From Pseudomonadota bacterium (GTDB taxonomy: Bacteria > Pseudomonadota > Gammaproteobacteria > Pseudomonadales > UBA5518), in assembly GCA_022705125.1 (NCBI GenBank), contig JAKJFB010000014.1, positions 1-17,129 of the forward strand: DNA of 17,129 bases. The letters run 5' to 3'. The notes beneath the pieces are model-generated. The model saw only the letters and a program-made list of their open reading frames with translations. It was not told where the DNA came from and did not search any database. The position numbers and the translations under genes were made by a program. This document shows positions 6,696 to 14,180 of this stretch, piece after piece (the first letter of the stretch is position 1; the number at the start of each line of letters is the position of its first letter).

Positions 6696-8045
6696 ATGAG
6701 CCAGAGCAGCGACGCGAGCCGGTATCGCCCGATCCCATTCGTCAGCGGCGCCGTTCCCGGCGGGGGCCACTTCGAGGAGTTCTGCGCCCACCCGGCTTTT
6801 TTCCTGCAACGCGCCTTCCGCGAGTGCGGCGAGGTCTGCGAGTTCGACCAGGGCGGCATGCGCACGGTGCTGATGGTGGGCCCCGAGGCACACGAAGCCG
6901 TGTTCCGCGCCCCCGACGAGCAGTTGAGCGCTCCGGCCGCCTACCAGTACATGGTGCCGATCTTCGGCCCGGGCGTGCAGTATGGCGCCCCGATCGAGAT
7001 CGAACGCCAGCAGCTGAAGATGCACGCCAAGGGCCTGCGCGCCGAGCGCCTGACCTACTACGCGCCGATCGTCGCCAGGGAGGTCGAGGACTGGATTTCC
7101 GGCTGGGGCGACGAGGGCGAGATGGACTTCTACGAGGCCTTCGCCGATCTCACGATCAAGACCTCCACGCACTGCCTGCTGGGCGCCGAATTCCGCTACT
7201 CGCTGACCGACGAGTTCGCGCGCCACTACCACGACCTCGGCGAGGCCGCCGATGCTGCCGGCACGGTCGATCACACCCAGCAGAAGGCCGTCTACGACCG
7301 CCGCGACCGGGCGCGCAAGGCGCTGGGGGAGTTGATCATCGAGCGCATTCACCGCCGCCGCAACGCCGGCGAGACGCACGACGACCTGCTGCAGGTCTAC
7401 ATGGATGCCACCCTGCTCGACGGCAGCCGCCTCAGCGACGAGCAGATCGCCGGCATGGTCGTCTGGTTCATGTTCGCCGGGCATCACACCAGCGCGAACA
7501 CCGCCGCATGGACCCTGGTGGAACTCGCGCGCTACCCGGACTTCGGCCGGGAAGTGACCGCCGAGGTCGACCAGCTGTTCGCGACCGAGACCGAGTTGAG
7601 CTTCCGCGCACTGCGCAAGATGCCGCTCATGGAGGGGTTCATCCGCGAGATCCTGCGCGCGCACCCGCCGCTCAACGCCCTGTGCCGGCGCGTGATGCAG
7701 GATTTCCACTACAAGGACTACCTGATCGAGGCCGGCAAGAACGTGATGCTCTCGCCCTACGTCGCGCACCGGCTGCCACAGTACTTCCCCGACCCGGAAC
7801 GCTTCGATCCGCATCGACCGGAACCGGAAAACGTCTTCGCCTACATCCCCTTCGGTGGCGGGCAGCGCAAGTGCGTCGGCAACGCCTTCGCGATCCTGCA
7901 GGTGAAGACGATTTTCGGCACGCTGCTGAAGGAATTCGAATTCGAGCTCGCGGGGCCCCCGGGCGAGTACCGGGAGATCATGCCCTCGCTGATCCTGCGC
8001 CCCTCGGATCCCTGCGTCCTGCGCTACCGGCGCCGCAAGCACTGA
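6696..8045 (+). CDS. Cytochrome P450, CYP51-like (sterol 14-demethylase family relative)
   Basis: A soluble 449-residue P450 without a membrane anchor. The I-helix reads MFAGHHTSANTAAW (AGHHTS at 261-266), the ExxR motif is E318-I-L-R321, and the heme loop is F386-G-G-G-Q-R-K-C393-V-G, with Cys393 as heme ligand. AGHHTS and the B-C region AAYQYMVPIFGPGV (81-94) are signatures of CYP51. The C-terminus, with FAILQVKTIF and LRYRRR, also resembles mycobacterial CYP51 as recalled. The Asp that ends the CYP51 region-1 signature appears replaced by Gly97. AGAGGG precedes the ATG by 7 nt. It would hydroxylate a sterol-like or triterpenoid substrate with electrons from a ferredoxin and reductase not encoded here. 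It is first in an operon with SDR1. Whether it is a true 14-demethylase or a recruited catabolic hydroxylase cannot be told. Confidence 0.93.
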   Translation: MSQSSDASRYRPIPFVSGAVPGGGHFEEFCAHPAFFLQRAFRECGEVCEFDQGGMRTVLMVGPEAHEAVFRAPDEQLSAPAAYQYMVPIFGPGVQYGAPIEIERQQLKMHAKGLRAERLTYYAPIVAREVEDWISGWGDEGEMDFYEAFADLTIKTSTHCLLGAEFRYSLTDEFARHYHDLGEAADAAGTVDHTQQKAVYDRRDRARKALGELIIERIHRRRNAGETHDDLLQVYMDATLLDGSRLSDEQIAGMVVWFMFAGHHTSANTAAWTLVELARYPDFGREVTAEVDQLFATETELSFRALRKMPLMEGFIREILRAHPPLNALCRRVMQDFHYKDYLIEAGKNVMLSPYVAHRLPQYFPDPERFDPHRPEPENVFAYIPFGGGQRKCVGNAFAILQVKTIFGTLLKEFEFELAGPPGEYREIMPSLILRPSDPCVLRYRRRKH

Positions 8046-8077
8046 AACCACGACAACTGATGAACATGGAGAAGGCA

Positions 8078-8824
8078 ATGGATTTCACGGGCAAGGTCGC
8101 GATCGTCACGGGCGCCGGCGGCGGCATCGGCGAGGGCTATGCCAATGCCTTCGCGGCACGCGGCATGAAAGTGGTGGTGGCGGAGCTGAACGAGGAAGGT
8201 GGCGAACGCGTCGCGGCGGGCATCCGCGCCGCCGGCGGCGAGGCGCTGTTCGTGCGCACGGACGTGAGCGACGAGGCCTCGGCGAAGGCCTGCGCCGAGG
8301 CGGCGTCCAGCGCCTACGGCGGCATCGACTACCTGGTGAACAATGCCGCGATCTTCGGCGACATGCTCAAGGGCGGCTATCTCACCGTCGATCTCGCCTA
8401 CCTCGAGAAGTTCATGCGCGTGAATGCTCACGGCTGCCTGATCATGACGCGCGCCGCGCTGCCCTACCTGCAGAAACGCCCGGGTGCGGCCATCGTGAAC
8501 CAGTCCTCGACCGCGGCGTGGATGAACGCGGGCTACTACGGCGTGGCGAAGCTCACGATGAACGGCATCACCACCTCGCTGGCGCGCGAGCTCGGCCCGC
8601 TCGGCATCCGCATCAACGCGATCGCGCCCGGCCCCACCGAGACCAGCGCGCTGCAGAAGACCGCCGGCGAATATGCCCAGCAGATGATCAAGACCATGCC
8701 GCTGGCGCGCCTCGGCCAGCCGCAGGACATGGCCGATGCCGTGCTGTTCCTGCTCTCGGACCAGGCGAGCTGGATCACCGGGCACATCCTCAACGTCGAC
8801 GGCGGGCAGCTGATGCGGGTGTAG
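8078..8824 (+). CDS. Short-chain dehydrogenase/reductase, classical (SDR1)
   Basis: A 248-residue classical SDR. It shows the cofactor motif TGAGGGIG near residue 13, the structural LVNNAAI, catalytic Ser in NQSSTAAW, and the YGVAK Tyr-Lys pair; PGPTET follows the substrate loop. Two in-frame ATGs lie upstream (8060, 8066), but only the ATG at 8078 has a well-placed GGAGAAGG, so it is chosen. The gene begins 32 nt after the P450 stop and is probably co-transcribed, which suggests that it oxidises the alcohol made by the P450 or acts on a nearby hydroxyl. The family interconverts alcohols and ketones with NAD(P)(H); several hydroxysteroid dehydrogenases belong here, but motifs alone do not give the substrate. 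The stop codon lies inside the edge of the first intergenic palindrome. Confidence 0.93.
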   Translation: MDFTGKVAIVTGAGGGIGEGYANAFAARGMKVVVAELNEEGGERVAAGIRAAGGEALFVRTDVSDEASAKACAEAASSAYGGIDYLVNNAAIFGDMLKGGYLTVDLAYLEKFMRVNAHGCLIMTRAALPYLQKRPGAAIVNQSSTAAWMNAGYYGVAKLTMNGITTSLARELGPLGIRINAIAPGPTETSALQKTAGEYAQQMIKTMPLARLGQPQDMADAVLFLLSDQASWITGHILNVDGGQLMRV

Positions 8825-8948
8825 GTCAGCATTTATGCCGACATGTGCTTGCGGGTGGGCATTCGTGCCGACTTGCAAAAGCCTCTGGGCGATTTCGCGT
8901 GGCGGGTTCGGCGTGGCCGAACCCTTGTCGGGCTGAAGCCCGACCTAC
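8821..8948. repeat. REP/BIME-like cluster of palindromes between convergent genes
   Basis: Three 18-nt imperfect palindromes share one pattern: GTCAGCATTTATGCCGAC (8825-8842), GTGGGCATTCGTGCCGAC (8855-8872) and GTCGGGCTGAAGCCCGAC (8927-8944). The outer two carry GTAGGTC at the left edge (8821-8827) and its complement GACCTAC at the right edge (8942-8948), so the cluster begins and ends in opposite orientations. A fourth hairpin lies at 8904-8924. This is the layout of bacterial interspersed mosaic elements. It fills most of the 173-nt gap between SDR1 and receptor 2; 8949-8997 holds nothing recognised beyond further CCCGACC-like words. Confidence 0.7.
8904..8924 (+). terminator. 9-bp stem hairpin after the P450-SDR1 operon
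   Basis: GGGTTCGGC (8904-8912) pairs perfectly with GCCGAACCC (8916-8924) across a GTG loop. It lies 80 nt after the SDR1 stop and before the convergent receptor 2 gene, so it may end transcription from either side. The T-tract after it is only two bases, so strength is doubtful. It may simply be part of the palindrome cluster. Confidence 0.45.
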
Positions 8949-8997
8949 ATGCCCGACCCACGCCCGACCTGGGAGCCCCGCCCAAACGAACCGGCGC

Positions 8998-11430
8998 TCA
9001 GAAGCGGTAGGTGCCCTGCAACGAGTAGCTGCGCGGCCGGTCGGTGAAGGCGTAGTACGCCATCCCCGTGCCGCCGGTCAGCGTGCCCGCCAGCACACCG
9101 GTTCCGCCATAGCTGTGCGTGCGCTCGTCGGTGAGGTTGCTGCCGATCAGCGCAACCTCCCAGGTGTCGCTGCTGCTCTCGGCCAGCGCGAGGCGCGCAT
9201 TGACCTTGGTGAATGCATCCTGCTCGGTGCGCGGATCGAGTTGCGGCGTCCACAGGTACGAGTCGGTGTACTGCAGGTCCACCATCGCGCGCAGCTCCAG
9301 CGCGTCCGTCACCGGGTAGTTGAAATCGGCCGTCACCACGCCTTTCCATTCGGGCGTGAACTCCTTGCGCTCGCCGCTGGCATCGCACTGCGACAGCGCC
9401 GCATTGGTCACGCGATCGGGCTCCAGCTGCGCCTGGCCGAACCAGCACTGCGCCACGTCGAAGTCGTCGAACTCGAAATCCAGGTAACCGAGCGAGCCCG
9501 ACAGCGTGAAGTACTCGTGCAGCAGCCAGCGTCCGTCGAGCTCCATGCCCTGCGTGGTCGCCTTGCCGGCGTTCTGCACGTTGAAACCCACCACGCCGTC
9601 GAACACCGAGGTCTGCAGGTCGTCGTACTCGGTGTAGAAGAGCGCGCCGTTCAGCTCCGCGGCGCCGTCGCCCAGCGTGGACTTGAAGCCGACCTCGAAG
9701 CTCGTCGCCTCTTCCTTGTCGAACTCCCAGGCGCCGATCACGTTCGGGCCGGTTCCGGGCACCACCACGGCCGGATCGGGGTGGGCATTGGAACGGTTGT
9801 CGTAGCCGCCCGACTTGAAGCCCTCGACATAGCTCGCGTAGAGCATCAGATCCCCGGTGGCATCCCACTGCAGTATCACCTGCGGCGTGAAGGCATCCTC
9901 GCTGCGGCTGTCCTCCAGCTGGTTCGGCTCGATGGCGAGCCGCCCCCACAGCACGTTGTACAGCGCCGAGCGCGGATCCGTGGCCGCGACCTCCAGGCCG
10001 GCGGTGTCGAAGTGCGCCTGTTTGCGGTAGCCGTCCTTGTCTTCCTGCGTATAGCGCGCGCCCAGGATCAGGCGCCACGCCTCGGTGACGTTCCAGGTCG
10101 CCTGACCGAAGGCTGCCCACACCTCCGTGTCCTGCTCGAACACGCGCCGGGTGCTGATGCCGGCGAACGGATTCGCCAGCAGGCGCAGCAGGCTGTCGGT
10201 CGGCACGTTGATACTGTCGCCGAAATCGAGGCTGCTGTCCTGGTAGAAGGCGCCCACGATATAGTCCACGGTTTCGCCGCCGGGCGAAGTCAGCCGGATT
10301 TCCTGGCTGAACTGGTCGTAGTCCTCCGACAGCCGGCTGTCGTCGAGTATCGGCGCGGCGGTGTAGTCGATGTCGTAGGTCTCGCTGGTGTCGTACTCGA
10401 CGTAGCCGGTCACGAAACTCAGCGTGTGGTCGCACCATTCGTAGTTCGCGTCGAGCAGGAAATTGTCGACGTCGTTCTCGCTGGTATCCCAGGCGCCTGC
10501 CGTGCGCTTGTCGTTGTACCTGCCATCGTCGGGCACGAAGCTCGTGATCTTCGGCCCGGTGCGCACACCGGCATCGATCAGCGAATTGAGGTTGGCGACG
10601 AAGCGCGGCAGCGCCGTCAGGTACGAGGTGCCGGTGCCCGGGGGAAGGTCCTCGCGGATCACGTCGCCCACCAGCTCGATGTTGCGGCCCACGGTGTCGA
10701 ACTGCGCGTTCTCGTACTTGAACTGGATGCCCAGCGCGTCGGTGGGTTGCCAGTGCAGGCCGAGGCGCACGACCTGCTCCTCTTCCTGCGTCTCGTCGCG
10801 GTCGTTCAGCGCGGTGTTCTCCACCCAGCCGTCGATCTCGCGGTACAGCACCGACAGGCGACCGCTCAGCGTGTCGGTGAGCGGTCCGGTCACCACGAAG
10901 CGGTAGTCCTGCTCGTCGGCGTCGGGCTCGTAGAGCACCTGAGCCGAACCGCCGAACTCGTCCTCGGGCTTCGCGGTGATCAGGCTGACGGCGCCGGCAA
11001 TGCTGTTCTTGCCGAACAGGATCGGCTGCGGGCCACGCAGCACCTCGACGCGCTCCATGTCGAACAGCGGCAGGCGCGTCAGCTGCGCCTTGCCGAAGTA
11101 GATGCCGTCGTTGTACATGCCGACGGACTGCTCGAAGGACTGGTTGATGCCGGAGCTGATGCCGCGCACCGTGATCGCCGAGGAGATCCCGGTCTGGTTC
11201 ATCGAGAAGTTCGGCACGTAGGCCGTCAGCTTCTCGAGGTTGGTGATGCCGACCTGCTCCATCTTCATGCCCGACACCGCGTTCACGGAGATCGGCACGT
11301 CCTGCAGGCTCTCGGTGCGCTTGGTGGCGGTGACGATGATCTCTTCGAGCTGGATCTGGGCCAGGGCCGCGGGCGCCAGGGTCGCGAGTATCGATGCATA
11401 GAATGCCGAGCGCCGGAACGGTGCTTTCAT
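8998..11430 (-). CDS. TonB-dependent outer-membrane receptor (receptor 2)
   Basis: An 810-residue precursor. The signal peptide (MKAPFRRSAFYASILATLAP then AALA) ends before Gln at about residue 25 and is followed at once by the TonB box-like LEEIIVTATKR. The plug shows QDVPISVNAV, NLEKLTAYVPNF, MYNDGIYFGKAQL and VEVLRGPQPILFGKNSIAGA. The barrel ends in GTYRF, with the terminal Phe typical of outer-membrane proteins. The frame is open 37 codons further upstream, but GGGGGAG lies 7 nt before the ATG at 11430 and the signal peptide begins there. It belongs to the same receptor class as receptor 1 but is about 70 residues longer, and the barrels look quite different, so the two may import different ligands. 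It follows the OYE gene on the same strand after 146 bp that contain a possible promoter. Confidence 0.95.
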   Translation of the reverse strand: MKAPFRRSAFYASILATLAPAALAQIQLEEIIVTATKRTESLQDVPISVNAVSGMKMEQVGITNLEKLTAYVPNFSMNQTGISSAITVRGISSGINQSFEQSVGMYNDGIYFGKAQLTRLPLFDMERVEVLRGPQPILFGKNSIAGAVSLITAKPEDEFGGSAQVLYEPDADEQDYRFVVTGPLTDTLSGRLSVLYREIDGWVENTALNDRDETQEEEQVVRLGLHWQPTDALGIQFKYENAQFDTVGRNIELVGDVIREDLPPGTGTSYLTALPRFVANLNSLIDAGVRTGPKITSFVPDDGRYNDKRTAGAWDTSENDVDNFLLDANYEWCDHTLSFVTGYVEYDTSETYDIDYTAAPILDDSRLSEDYDQFSQEIRLTSPGGETVDYIVGAFYQDSSLDFGDSINVPTDSLLRLLANPFAGISTRRVFEQDTEVWAAFGQATWNVTEAWRLILGARYTQEDKDGYRKQAHFDTAGLEVAATDPRSALYNVLWGRLAIEPNQLEDSRSEDAFTPQVILQWDATGDLMLYASYVEGFKSGGYDNRSNAHPDPAVVVPGTGPNVIGAWEFDKEEATSFEVGFKSTLGDGAAELNGALFYTEYDDLQTSVFDGVVGFNVQNAGKATTQGMELDGRWLLHEYFTLSGSLGYLDFEFDDFDVAQCWFGQAQLEPDRVTNAALSQCDASGERKEFTPEWKGVVTADFNYPVTDALELRAMVDLQYTDSYLWTPQLDPRTEQDAFTKVNARLALAESSSDTWEVALIGSNLTDERTHSYGGTGVLAGTLTGGTGMAYYAFTDRPRSYSLQGTYRF

Positions 11431-11491
11431 AGCGTGTCTCCCCCACAGGTTTTTGTAATTGGTTCTTGCAGCTACAGACAATGCTGGAGCG

Positions 11492-11521
11492 AGCATAGAC
11501 CGCGCTGCGCGGGAAGGGCAA
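11492..11521 (-). promoter_or_regulatory. Possible sigma70-type promoter of receptor 2
   Basis: On the minus strand TTGCCC (11521-11516) and TATGCT (11497-11492) are 18 nt apart, each a 4/6 match to consensus. The 5' leader to the ATG at 11430 would be about 55 nt. This is the best candidate seen in the 146-nt gap, but the match is modest. Confidence 0.3.
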
Positions 11522-11541
11522 ATGAAATTTCGGCGGGGCAC

Positions 11542-11565
11542 GGGGGCAACGCCAGCGCCGCCCCC
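11542..11565 (-). terminator. Weak GC hairpin after the OYE gene
   Basis: GGGGGC (11542-11547) and GCCCCC (11560-11565) form a 6-bp stem with a 12-nt loop, starting 11 nt after the OYE stop on the minus strand. There is no immediate T-run, only AAATTTCATTT some 12 nt further on. It would separate the SDR3-to-OYE operon from receptor 2. Confidence 0.3.
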
Positions 11566-11576
11566 GCGCGGGACAC

Positions 11577-12638
11577 TCAGGCGGCGGGATAGTCCGTGTA
11601 GCCCTTCGGGCCAGGGGTGTAGAGCGTCGCGAGGTCGAAGTCCGCGAGCGGCAGCCCCTCGCGCAGGCGCCGCACCAGGTCGGGGTTGCCGATGTAGGAG
11701 CGGCCGAAGGACACCGCCGCGGCTTCACCCGCCTCGAGCACACCATCGGCCGAAGCGCGATCGAAGCTGTCGTTGACGATCAGCGGCCCGCGGAAGTGCT
11801 CGCGCGCGAGCGCGAAGGAGTCCAGGCTCCTGCGCGGCGAGCGGATCACGTGCAGGTAGGCGAGCCGCATCGGGCTCACCGCATCGAGCAGCGCCGCGAA
11901 GGTCTCGTGCGGGTTGTCGTCGTGCAGGTCGTTGAACGGGTTGCCCGGGCAGATGCGCATGCCGACACGCCCGCTGCCGGCCACCGCCGTCATCGCCTCC
12001 AGCAACTCGAGCACGAAGCGCAGGCGGTTGTGCAGGCTGCCGCCGTAGGCATCGGTGCGCTGGTTGGTGCCGGTCGAGAGGAACTGCGCCGGGAGGTAAC
12101 CGCTGGTGCAGTGCAGTTCCACGCCGTCGAAGCCGGCCCTCAGCGCGCATTGCGTGGCGTGGCGGTATTCGCCGATCACGCCCGGGATCTCCTCGAGGCT
12201 CAGCGCGCGCGGTTCGTCGAGGTCGACCATGCCGGCGGCATCGGTGTAGATCTGGCCCTTGGCGCGCACCGCCGACGGGGCCACGGTCTCGGCGCCGGGA
12301 TCCTTGTTCAGGTGGCTGCCCACGCGCCCGCAATGCATGATCTGCGCGACGATGCGTCCGCCCTCGCCATGCACCGCGTCGGTCACGGCCTTCCAGCCCG
12401 CCACCTGCGCCTCGGTATGCAGGCCCGGCGTGCGGCAGTAACCCTTGCCATTGGCGCTGGGCTGCACGCCCTCGCTGACGATCAGCCCGGCACTGGCGCG
12501 CTGGCGGTAGTACTCGACGTTCAGCTCAGTAGGCGCGTCGCCCGGGCCGGCGCGGCTGCGCGTCATCGGCGCCATCACGACGCGGTTGGCTAGCGGGATG
12601 TCACCGAGTTGCACGGGATCGAACAGCGTTGCGGTCAT
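11577..12638 (-). CDS. Old Yellow Enzyme family alkene reductase (NemA-like) with an altered active-site pair
   Basis: A 353-residue single-domain OYE of normal length. NRVVMAPMTRSRA (18-30) is the N-terminal FMN/Thr motif; MHCGRVGS, APSAVRA, QRTDAYGGSLHNRLRF and FGRSYIGNPDLV are the further FMN-barrel landmarks. The catalytic stretch is H176-C-T-S179-G-Y181. In characterised OYEs the pair that anchors the substrate carbonyl is His with Asn or His three residues on; here the second is Ser179, while the Tyr proton donor is kept. AGGAG lies 10 nt before the ATG at 12638; the frame opens 16 codons further up without a better ribosome site. The enzyme should reduce activated C=C bonds with NAD(P)H. 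It is the last gene of a run with SnoaL_4, SDR2 and SDR3, and receptor 2 follows. Confidence 0.92.
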   Translation of the reverse strand: MTATLFDPVQLGDIPLANRVVMAPMTRSRAGPGDAPTELNVEYYRQRASAGLIVSEGVQPSANGKGYCRTPGLHTEAQVAGWKAVTDAVHGEGGRIVAQIMHCGRVGSHLNKDPGAETVAPSAVRAKGQIYTDAAGMVDLDEPRALSLEEIPGVIGEYRHATQCALRAGFDGVELHCTSGYLPAQFLSTGTNQRTDAYGGSLHNRLRFVLELLEAMTAVAGSGRVGMRICPGNPFNDLHDDNPHETFAALLDAVSPMRLAYLHVIRSPRRSLDSFALAREHFRGPLIVNDSFDRASADGVLEAGEAAAVSFGRSYIGNPDLVRRLREGLPLADFDLATLYTPGPKGYTDYPAA

Positions 12639-12704
12639 GGAAACAGGACTCCTGTGATCGGGTCGCGAAAAGGGCGAGGCCGCCACCGGGACGGCCGCGG
12701 GATG

Positions 12705-13334
12705 TCAGCGTACGCGGATGCGCGGCTCCGCCGTGGTGCGGCGCATGCGCTTAAGGAACTCGCCGACCGGCGCCGGGGCGGCGACTTCGGGTTCGTCGCC
12801 GCTCGGCGGGTTGGCCCAGAACTCCTTCCATGAGGGAAACAGTTCGTGGTACGCGCCGTCGTAGGGCTCGCGGCCGGGCCAGCGCATCTTCCTGTCGCCG
12901 ATCGGCGGCTTGTTGAGATCGGTGGCGTACCAGTAGCACGGCAGGCGGCGGCGGAAATACCACGTGCCCTCGACACGCTCGTAGTTGTCCCAGTAGAGCA
13001 TCTGCATGATGACCCACTCGGGCCCGGTCTCGTGCTCGTTCTTGGAATACACCACGCCGTGCGCGTGATCGGCGTCGTCGAACTCGATGATGTGGTTGCC
13101 GATATGGTGCGAGGTGCCGGTGAACTGCAGGCGCAGGGTATCGTCGAGCCAGCGCTTGAGGTGCGCGCGCCCGGTCTTCTCGCGGCTGACGCGGATGTCG
13201 GGCGCGAACAGGTTCACGTGCGCATCGAGATCGCGCATGTCGAGCGACAGCGAGTAGCGCGCCGCGAGCTGGCGAATGGCCTCGGTGGACTCGAGACGGT
13301 CGATGCGGGCCAGGAGGTCGGTGGATGCGCTCAT
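12705..13334 (-). CDS. SnoaL_4 / NTF2-fold protein (steroid dehydratase- or isomerase-like)
   Basis: A 209-residue protein with the SnoaL_4 cone fold pattern: an N-terminal helix (LESTEAIRQLAARY), then LDMRDLDAHVNLFAPD, then SHHIGNHIIEFDDADHA, and a late GTWYFRRR strand. Tyr27 and Asp32 are spaced as Tyr30 and Asp35 of the bile-acid 7-alpha-dehydratase BaiE, and His76/His77 fall where BaiE has its catalytic His, as recalled from that family. It is about 40 residues longer than BaiE, with a charged, Pro-rich C-terminal tail. GGGAGG precedes the ATG, and the gene begins 10 nt after the SDR2 stop, so they are co-transcribed. It may dehydrate or isomerise a ring compound; many SnoaL_4 proteins have no known reaction, so function is inference. 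Confidence 0.87.
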   Translation of the reverse strand: MSASTDLLARIDRLESTEAIRQLAARYSLSLDMRDLDAHVNLFAPDIRVSREKTGRAHLKRWLDDTLRLQFTGTSHHIGNHIIEFDDADHAHGVVYSKNEHETGPEWVIMQMLYWDNYERVEGTWYFRRRLPCYWYATDLNKPPIGDRKMRWPGREPYDGAYHELFPSWKEFWANPPSGDEPEVAAPAPVGEFLKRMRRTTAEPRIRVR

Positions 13335-13344
13335 GCAGCCTCCC

Positions 13345-14142
13345 TCAGGTCGCGTCGAATTCGTTCATCGTGGCCGCCCCGGTCGCCAGCTCGCAGGTCT
13401 TGCCGCCATCGACCACCAGCTGGATGCCCGTGATGTAGGAGGCCTCGTCGGAGGCGAGGAACAGGATCGCGTTGGCCAGTTCGAGCGGATCGGCGATGCG
13501 CCGCAGCGGCACGCCCGCGGCGGTCGCCAGTTGCGCCGCGCGGGTCGGGATCGCCGCTTCCGTGCCCGGCGTCATCACCACGCCCGGCACCACGGCATTG
13601 ACCCGGATATTGTGCGGCGCGCCCTCGAGCGCGGCGGTGCGCGTCAGGCTCAGCACACCGGCCTTCGCCGCGCCGTAGGCGGCGGTATACATCGAGCCGA
13701 GCAGTCCGCACACCGAGGAGACGTTCACGATGGCGCCGCTGCGCTGGAATTCCATTACGCGCAACGCGGCCTGGATGCCGTGGAAGGTGCCATCGAGCGT
13801 GACGCGGAAGTTCGCGTGCCAGTCTTCCTCGCTCGAGTCGGCGATCGTGGCGCCGACCATCGAGTAGGCGTTGTTGACGAGGATGTCGAGCCGGCCATCC
13901 TGGCGCTCGATGCCGGTCACGACATCGGCGAAGGCCTGGCGGTCGCTCACGTCGAGCAGCACCGCGCGCGCCGAACCGCCATCGGCCTGGATCGCGTGCA
14001 CCACCTGCTCCAGCGGCTCGATGCGCCGCCCGCACACGGTCACGGTCGCGCCCTCCTCGGCGAAACGCCGTGCGGTGGCCGCACCTATGCCCGTACCGCC
14101 GCCGGTGACGAGGGCAACCTTGCCGTCGAGTCTTCCTGCCAT
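13345..14142 (-). CDS. Short-chain dehydrogenase/reductase, classical (SDR2)
   Basis: A 265-residue classical SDR with TGGGTGIG for the cofactor, LVNNAYSM, catalytic Ser in VNVSSVCG, and Y-G-A-A-K as the Tyr-Lys pair. VVPGVVMTPG and the C-terminal YITGIQLVVDGG are typical of the family. The frame is open far upstream through SDR3, but that stretch has no SDR features and GAGG lies 8 nt before the ATG at 14142. It is second in the SDR3-SDR2-SnoaL_4-OYE run, 38 nt after SDR3. It probably acts on a hydroxyl or ketone of the same substrate as its neighbours. Its C-terminal tail (ELATGAATMNEFDAT) continues about 17 residues past the DGG motif. Confidence 0.92.
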   Translation of the reverse strand: MAGRLDGKVALVTGGGTGIGAATARRFAEEGATVTVCGRRIEPLEQVVHAIQADGGSARAVLLDVSDRQAFADVVTGIERQDGRLDILVNNAYSMVGATIADSSEEDWHANFRVTLDGTFHGIQAALRVMEFQRSGAIVNVSSVCGLLGSMYTAAYGAAKAGVLSLTRTAALEGAPHNIRVNAVVPGVVMTPGTEAAIPTRAAQLATAAGVPLRRIADPLELANAILFLASDEASYITGIQLVVDGGKTCELATGAATMNEFDAT

Positions 14143-14180
14143 GTTCGTGTCCTCGTGAAAGGTGGGTGCGCGCGTGGCGC

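Noticed and set aside
6595..6738. 48-codon N-terminal extension of the FadH-type protein
   Set aside because: It would overlap the start of the P450 gene and the divergent promoter region, and the OYE domain begins directly after the ATG at 6594.
6627..8078. Minus-strand open frame of 483 codons opposite the P450
   Set aside because: The P450 has all diagnostic motifs on the plus strand; the antisense product is low-complexity.
11431..11541. 37-codon N-terminal extension of receptor 2
   Set aside because: The signal peptide and a strong GGGGGAG site belong to the ATG at 11430; the extension would bury the signal peptide.
8518..11592. Plus-strand open frame of 1024 codons opposite SDR1 and receptor 2
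   Set aside because: It is antisense to receptor 2, which has a signal peptide, plug and barrel motifs. The plus-strand translation is rich in Arg, His, Val and Ala with no domain pattern, as expected from codon bias in GC-rich DNA.
12643..12655. Palindrome ACAGGA-C-TCCTGT between the OYE and SnoaL_4 genes
   Set aside because: It is short, overlaps the OYE ribosome-binding site and occurs once; it is likely a by-product of the AGGAG sequence rather than an operator.
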